From a virus: a stretch of DNA of 31,822 nt. The position numbers and the translations under genes are program-made. The notes beneath the pieces were generated by a model that saw only the letters and a list, made by a program, of their open reading frames with translations, did not search any database and was not told the origin of the DNA. The stretch is from IMG/VR virus record IMGVR_UViG_3300023176_001551, positions 1 through 31,822 of that record. One strand, given 5' to 3'. Shown piece by piece: positions 29,536-31,822 of the stretch (positions are counted from its first letter, which is position 1; each line of letters starts with the position of its first letter).

Positions 29536-30452
29536 TGCAAGTTATCAGTTACTTAAAAGGCATCCCGTCTAAAAATAAAAATCCAGAAAAAGAACAAGTT
29601 TTGAGATATTTTGCTCAAGGTGTAGATGCTTACGGTGATAACGGCATACAGTCGCAAAGTGATAGGTGGATACCTAGTGATGTTGGTGTTATACAAGGAT
29701 ATGTACATGAGTCAAGTCCTAATAGTCCTCATCTAAGATTACGTAAGAGTGTAATTGATAACCAAAAAAAATCTGGGAAGCATAGTATTATAATTGATAG
29801 TAATTTATTTTTATATGTAGACAAAAACAATCCACATCATTACTTACGATATAGTTTAGACGGTGTATTCCCTACTACAGGAAATTACTTTTGGGATAAT
29901 CCTGATCCTGCACGTTGGCAAAGTATAAGCAATAGACTCGGTTTAAGTTTAAAGCCGGAACGTAAAAAAGGACATCACATACTAATATGCCTGCAAAGGA
30001 ATGGCGGCTGGAGTATGAAGGGGTTAGACGTAATGAAATGGCTTTTTCAAACTATACAAACGTTGCGTATGTATACTGATAGGCCTATACTAGTGCGAGG
30101 ACATCCTGGAGACAAAAGGGCTAAACAGTATCTGCGCATAAACAAGCCAGGAGTAGTAGTATCAACCAATCCTGACATAAGAACAGATTTTATAAACTGT
30201 CATGCTGTAATTACATATAACAGCAGTCCTGGGGTAGCAGCAGCAATTGAAGGATTGCCTGTATTTGTTTTAGATCCTAATCCTAAAATTAGCCAAGCGT
30301 ATGATATTGCTAACGTTGATATCACTAAAATAGAAAATCCAGAATTTTATGATAGACAATCGTGGATAGAAAAGATTTCCATGAGCCATTGGAATTTTGA
30401 TGAGTTAAGAAACGGAAAGGCTTGGAAACATATGAGACCGTTTATTTCGTAG
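29535..30452 (+). CDS. Putative GT-B-like glycosyltransferase, paralogue 3 of 3
   Basis: 305 aa. It shares with its two neighbours VGVIQGYVHESSPNSPH (50-66), YLRYSLDGVFPTTGNYFWDNPDPARW (103-128), TDRPILVRGHP (181-191), CHAVITYNSSPGVAAAIEGLPVFVLDP (222-248) and the ending SHWNFDELRNGKAWKHM. The RGHP and TYNSS..VAAAIEG blocks are in good shape, so this copy looks active. It is the last gene of the rightward operon and its end overlaps the convergent GT-FkbM fusion by 11 bases, with no terminator in between. Function is inferred as sugar transfer in glycan assembly. Confidence 0.65.
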   Translation: MQVISYLKGIPSKNKNPEKEQVLRYFAQGVDAYGDNGIQSQSDRWIPSDVGVIQGYVHESSPNSPHLRLRKSVIDNQKKSGKHSIIIDSNLFLYVDKNNPHHYLRYSLDGVFPTTGNYFWDNPDPARWQSISNRLGLSLKPERKKGHHILICLQRNGGWSMKGLDVMKWLFQTIQTLRMYTDRPILVRGHPGDKRAKQYLRINKPGVVVSTNPDIRTDFINCHAVITYNSSPGVAAAIEGLPVFVLDPNPKISQAYDIANVDITKIENPEFYDRQSWIEKISMSHWNFDELRNGKAWKHMRPFIS

Positions 30453-31713
30453 GAACATAAACTATATCATTATCGTACTGTGCTGCTTTTTTGTAGTTCA
30501 TTTCAGCAAACCAGTTGTCTAAATCGTTAAGGTCATATCCAAATTTATTTGCAAGTTTATTATACTCAATAGCAACAGTTGGTTGACAGCGTTCAAGTGT
30601 TTTCACTGCACCTTTTAATGCAAACAGCTCGTAGCCTTCTATGTCAAGATGTATTAAATCTAAATACTGTATTTTCATACCGTCTATAGTAATTTGGGGG
30701 ATGTCACCTTTGCCTTTAACAAAATATGTACCTACATTTTTTTGATGCGGTAATTCTAAACTTATCATGTCCCCAGTTTCACCGAGTGCTGCTCTATAAG
30801 GCCAAACATGCCCGTGCCGTCTTGTGTTCTCTAGCAAACAATGAAAATTTACTGGATCTGGTTCAACTGTGTATACCCTTCTGTATAGCTCTGCATATTT
30901 ACAAGCATAGAATCCACAGTTGCCTCCAGCTTGCAACACTGCACCTTTTTTGACTACATGCTTACTAAGTAACTCAGGAATGTCTGGCCATTTGCGCATA
31001 TACTTCCAGCAAAACTTGTCCGCTTTGGGCCAGAGCCATCCGCGCCTATTTTCGACTAACTCACTATAGTCCGCATCTTGTAGTTGCCAATTTTCCACAG
31101 CATATCTGCTTGCGGAATTATAAGGTTTGTTTTGTGGTTTAGCAAACAACATTATTCTTAGGTTTTTTGCATTCTTTGCAACTTGGCTTTCATATCCTAC
31201 ATGTCGTTTATTAATAATATTTTGTAGGTGTATGTAATCTACATTTTCTGCAATGTATGCTTGATCTCCGTAACGTTCGTTTGTTACATAGGTTTTTATA
31301 ATTTCTTCTTTGTTTTCTAAATATTGATCGTAAAGATAGCTGTAATCACCGTTCCAATACATAATGCAACTTGACGTCTTTTTTGTTCTACCTTCTACCA
31401 TTACAAACGAAGGTTGCTGCATCAATTGTGTTATAATTACATCAATGTTACCACATATTATAGTGTCTAAATCGAAGTACAATGTAGGACCTTTGAATAG
31501 ATCCTTTCTAAACAATTCTAACTTTGACCACCAAGTAGGACTATCTGATTCTAACCAAACTTTGCCTTCAAAGTCTTCTTTGCAATCAGTTAAACAATAA
31601 AATTTAAAATCAAACGTACAATGTTTTTCTAAGCCCCAGCGTAGTTTTTCTATCCAAGTAGTATCGTATATTCCATCAGGACTAGTTTTATAAACACATA
31701 CAAAATTAATCAT
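30442..31713 (-). CDS. Glycosyltransferase-FkbM methyltransferase fusion
   Basis: 423 aa with two domains. Residues 1-220 form a GT-A-like glycosyltransferase with DxD in TLYFDLDTIICG (Asp81-Leu82-Asp83), after WWSKLELFR, and ERYGDQAYIAE later on. Residues 250-420 are an FkbM-type methyltransferase: VLQAGGNCGFYACKYAE (259-275), YTVEPDPVNFHCLLEN, and the family's LIHLDIEGYELFALKGA (353-369), which contains the conserved IEGxE. Motif I has Gln260 where Asp or Glu is usual. The fusion could add a sugar and O-methylate it in one step. It is translated leftward from an 8-base overlap with the preceding gene. No membrane segment. The family calls are good; the joined reaction is inferred. Confidence 0.88.
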   Translation of the reverse strand: MINFVCVYKTSPDGIYDTTWIEKLRWGLEKHCTFDFKFYCLTDCKEDFEGKVWLESDSPTWWSKLELFRKDLFKGPTLYFDLDTIICGNIDVIITQLMQQPSFVMVEGRTKKTSSCIMYWNGDYSYLYDQYLENKEEIIKTYVTNERYGDQAYIAENVDYIHLQNIINKRHVGYESQVAKNAKNLRIMLFAKPQNKPYNSASRYAVENWQLQDADYSELVENRRGWLWPKADKFCWKYMRKWPDIPELLSKHVVKKGAVLQAGGNCGFYACKYAELYRRVYTVEPDPVNFHCLLENTRRHGHVWPYRAALGETGDMISLELPHQKNVGTYFVKGKGDIPQITIDGMKIQYLDLIHLDIEGYELFALKGAVKTLERCQPTVAIEYNKLANKFGYDLNDLDNWFAEMNYKKAAQYDNDIVYVPTK

Positions 31714-31822
31714 CTAAACTATCCCAGTATTTTGTACGAATAAGACTAGGCTTACCTTTTGTTTTTTCTCTAGCAATTGCTTTGCCCATCATATAATTGT
31801 GTATTTGTATTTTTACTAAATG
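31706..31822 (-). CDS. C-terminal fragment of a gene cut by the window edge
   Basis: The minus-strand frame stays open from the edge to TAA at 31708-31706 and gives 38 residues ending SLIRTKYWDSLDD. The last 8 bases overlap the start of the GT-FkbM gene, the same tight spacing as in the rest of the glycan block, so it is probably the upstream gene of that leftward operon. The start is outside the window, though an internal ATG ATG at 31792 could begin a small protein. The product is not recognisable from 38 residues. Confidence 0.6.
   Translation of the reverse strand, partial: HLVKIQIHNYMMGKAIAREKTKGKPSLIRTKYWDSLDD

Noticed and set aside
1-31822. tRNA genes, CRISPR arrays, insertion sequences, integrase or attachment sites
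   Set aside because: Looked for by eye in the short intergenic gaps. No cloverleaf, regularly spaced repeat, transposase or integrase motif was seen. Coding density leaves no gap above about 125 bases.

Overview
The window is a densely packed, AT-rich piece of a marine T4-like myovirus (Straboviridae-like or 'exo-T4') genome. The best-supported anchors are homologues of T4 gp13, gp14 and gp15 (neck/tail completion), gp18 (sheath), gp19 (tube), gp4 (head completion), gp16 and gp17 (terminase), gp32 (single-strand binding protein) and UvsX (recombinase). Several proteins look like those of cyanophages and SAR11 pelagiphages: an enlarged sheath, a flavin-dependent halogenase, a small HNH protein and a gp32 with few cysteines. 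No photosynthesis gene is present, so the host (SAR11, cyanobacterium or other marine bacterium) cannot be fixed from this window.

Layout. 18-2508 (+): a virion subtilase and a repeat-containing protein that ends in a cupredoxin-like domain. 2505-6154 (-): an operon reading gp14, gp15, Nudix hydrolase, cupin, small helical protein. It diverges from gp13 plus a lipase-like hydrolase (6198-7533, +) across a palindromic double late promoter. 7572-8400: a P-loop kinase-like gene behind a perfect sigma-70 consensus promoter, convergent and overlapping with an HNH gene. 8512-14608 (+): sheath, tube, a second tube-like protein, a small virion protein and gp4. 14637-19500 (+): halogenase, gp16, two head/scaffold candidates and gp17. 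19518-21251 (+): a large acidic virion candidate. 21377-24186 (+): gp32, UvsX, a small acidic protein and a UvsY-like protein behind their own sigma-70-type promoter. 24173-31822: a surface-glycan block with pyruvyltransferase, sulfotransferase, a nucleotidyltransferase-cupin fusion, a glycosyltransferase, a methyltransferase, three tandem GT-B-like paralogues, a glycosyltransferase-FkbM methyltransferase fusion and the end of one more gene.

Regulation is unusually readable. A late-promoter octamer (N[A/T/G]TAAATA, usually GATAAATA; T4 consensus TATAAATA) recurs upstream of nearly every transcription unit on both strands. The promoters fall into two classes. In one, the octamer is followed by a leader with a Shine-Dalgarno sequence. 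In the other, the ATG sits only 4-5 bases after the octamer, so by T4 geometry transcription would start on or next to the start codon (leaderless mRNA). Seven genes are of the second class, including terminase, gp14, the sulfotransferase and the nucleotidyltransferase-cupin. Strong hairpin terminators follow gp19, the scaffold candidate before gp17, and gp32.

Functionally, the left two thirds builds and packages the virion and runs recombination-dependent replication. The right third encodes enough enzymes to build and decorate (sulfate, pyruvate ketal, methyl) a surface glycan, either on host lipopolysaccharide or capsule or on the virion. The most unusual items are the leaderless late genes, the glycan block with two unusual fusions, the halogenase among packaging genes, the cupredoxin-tipped virion protein, and the gp14/gp15 operon turned around relative to T4.
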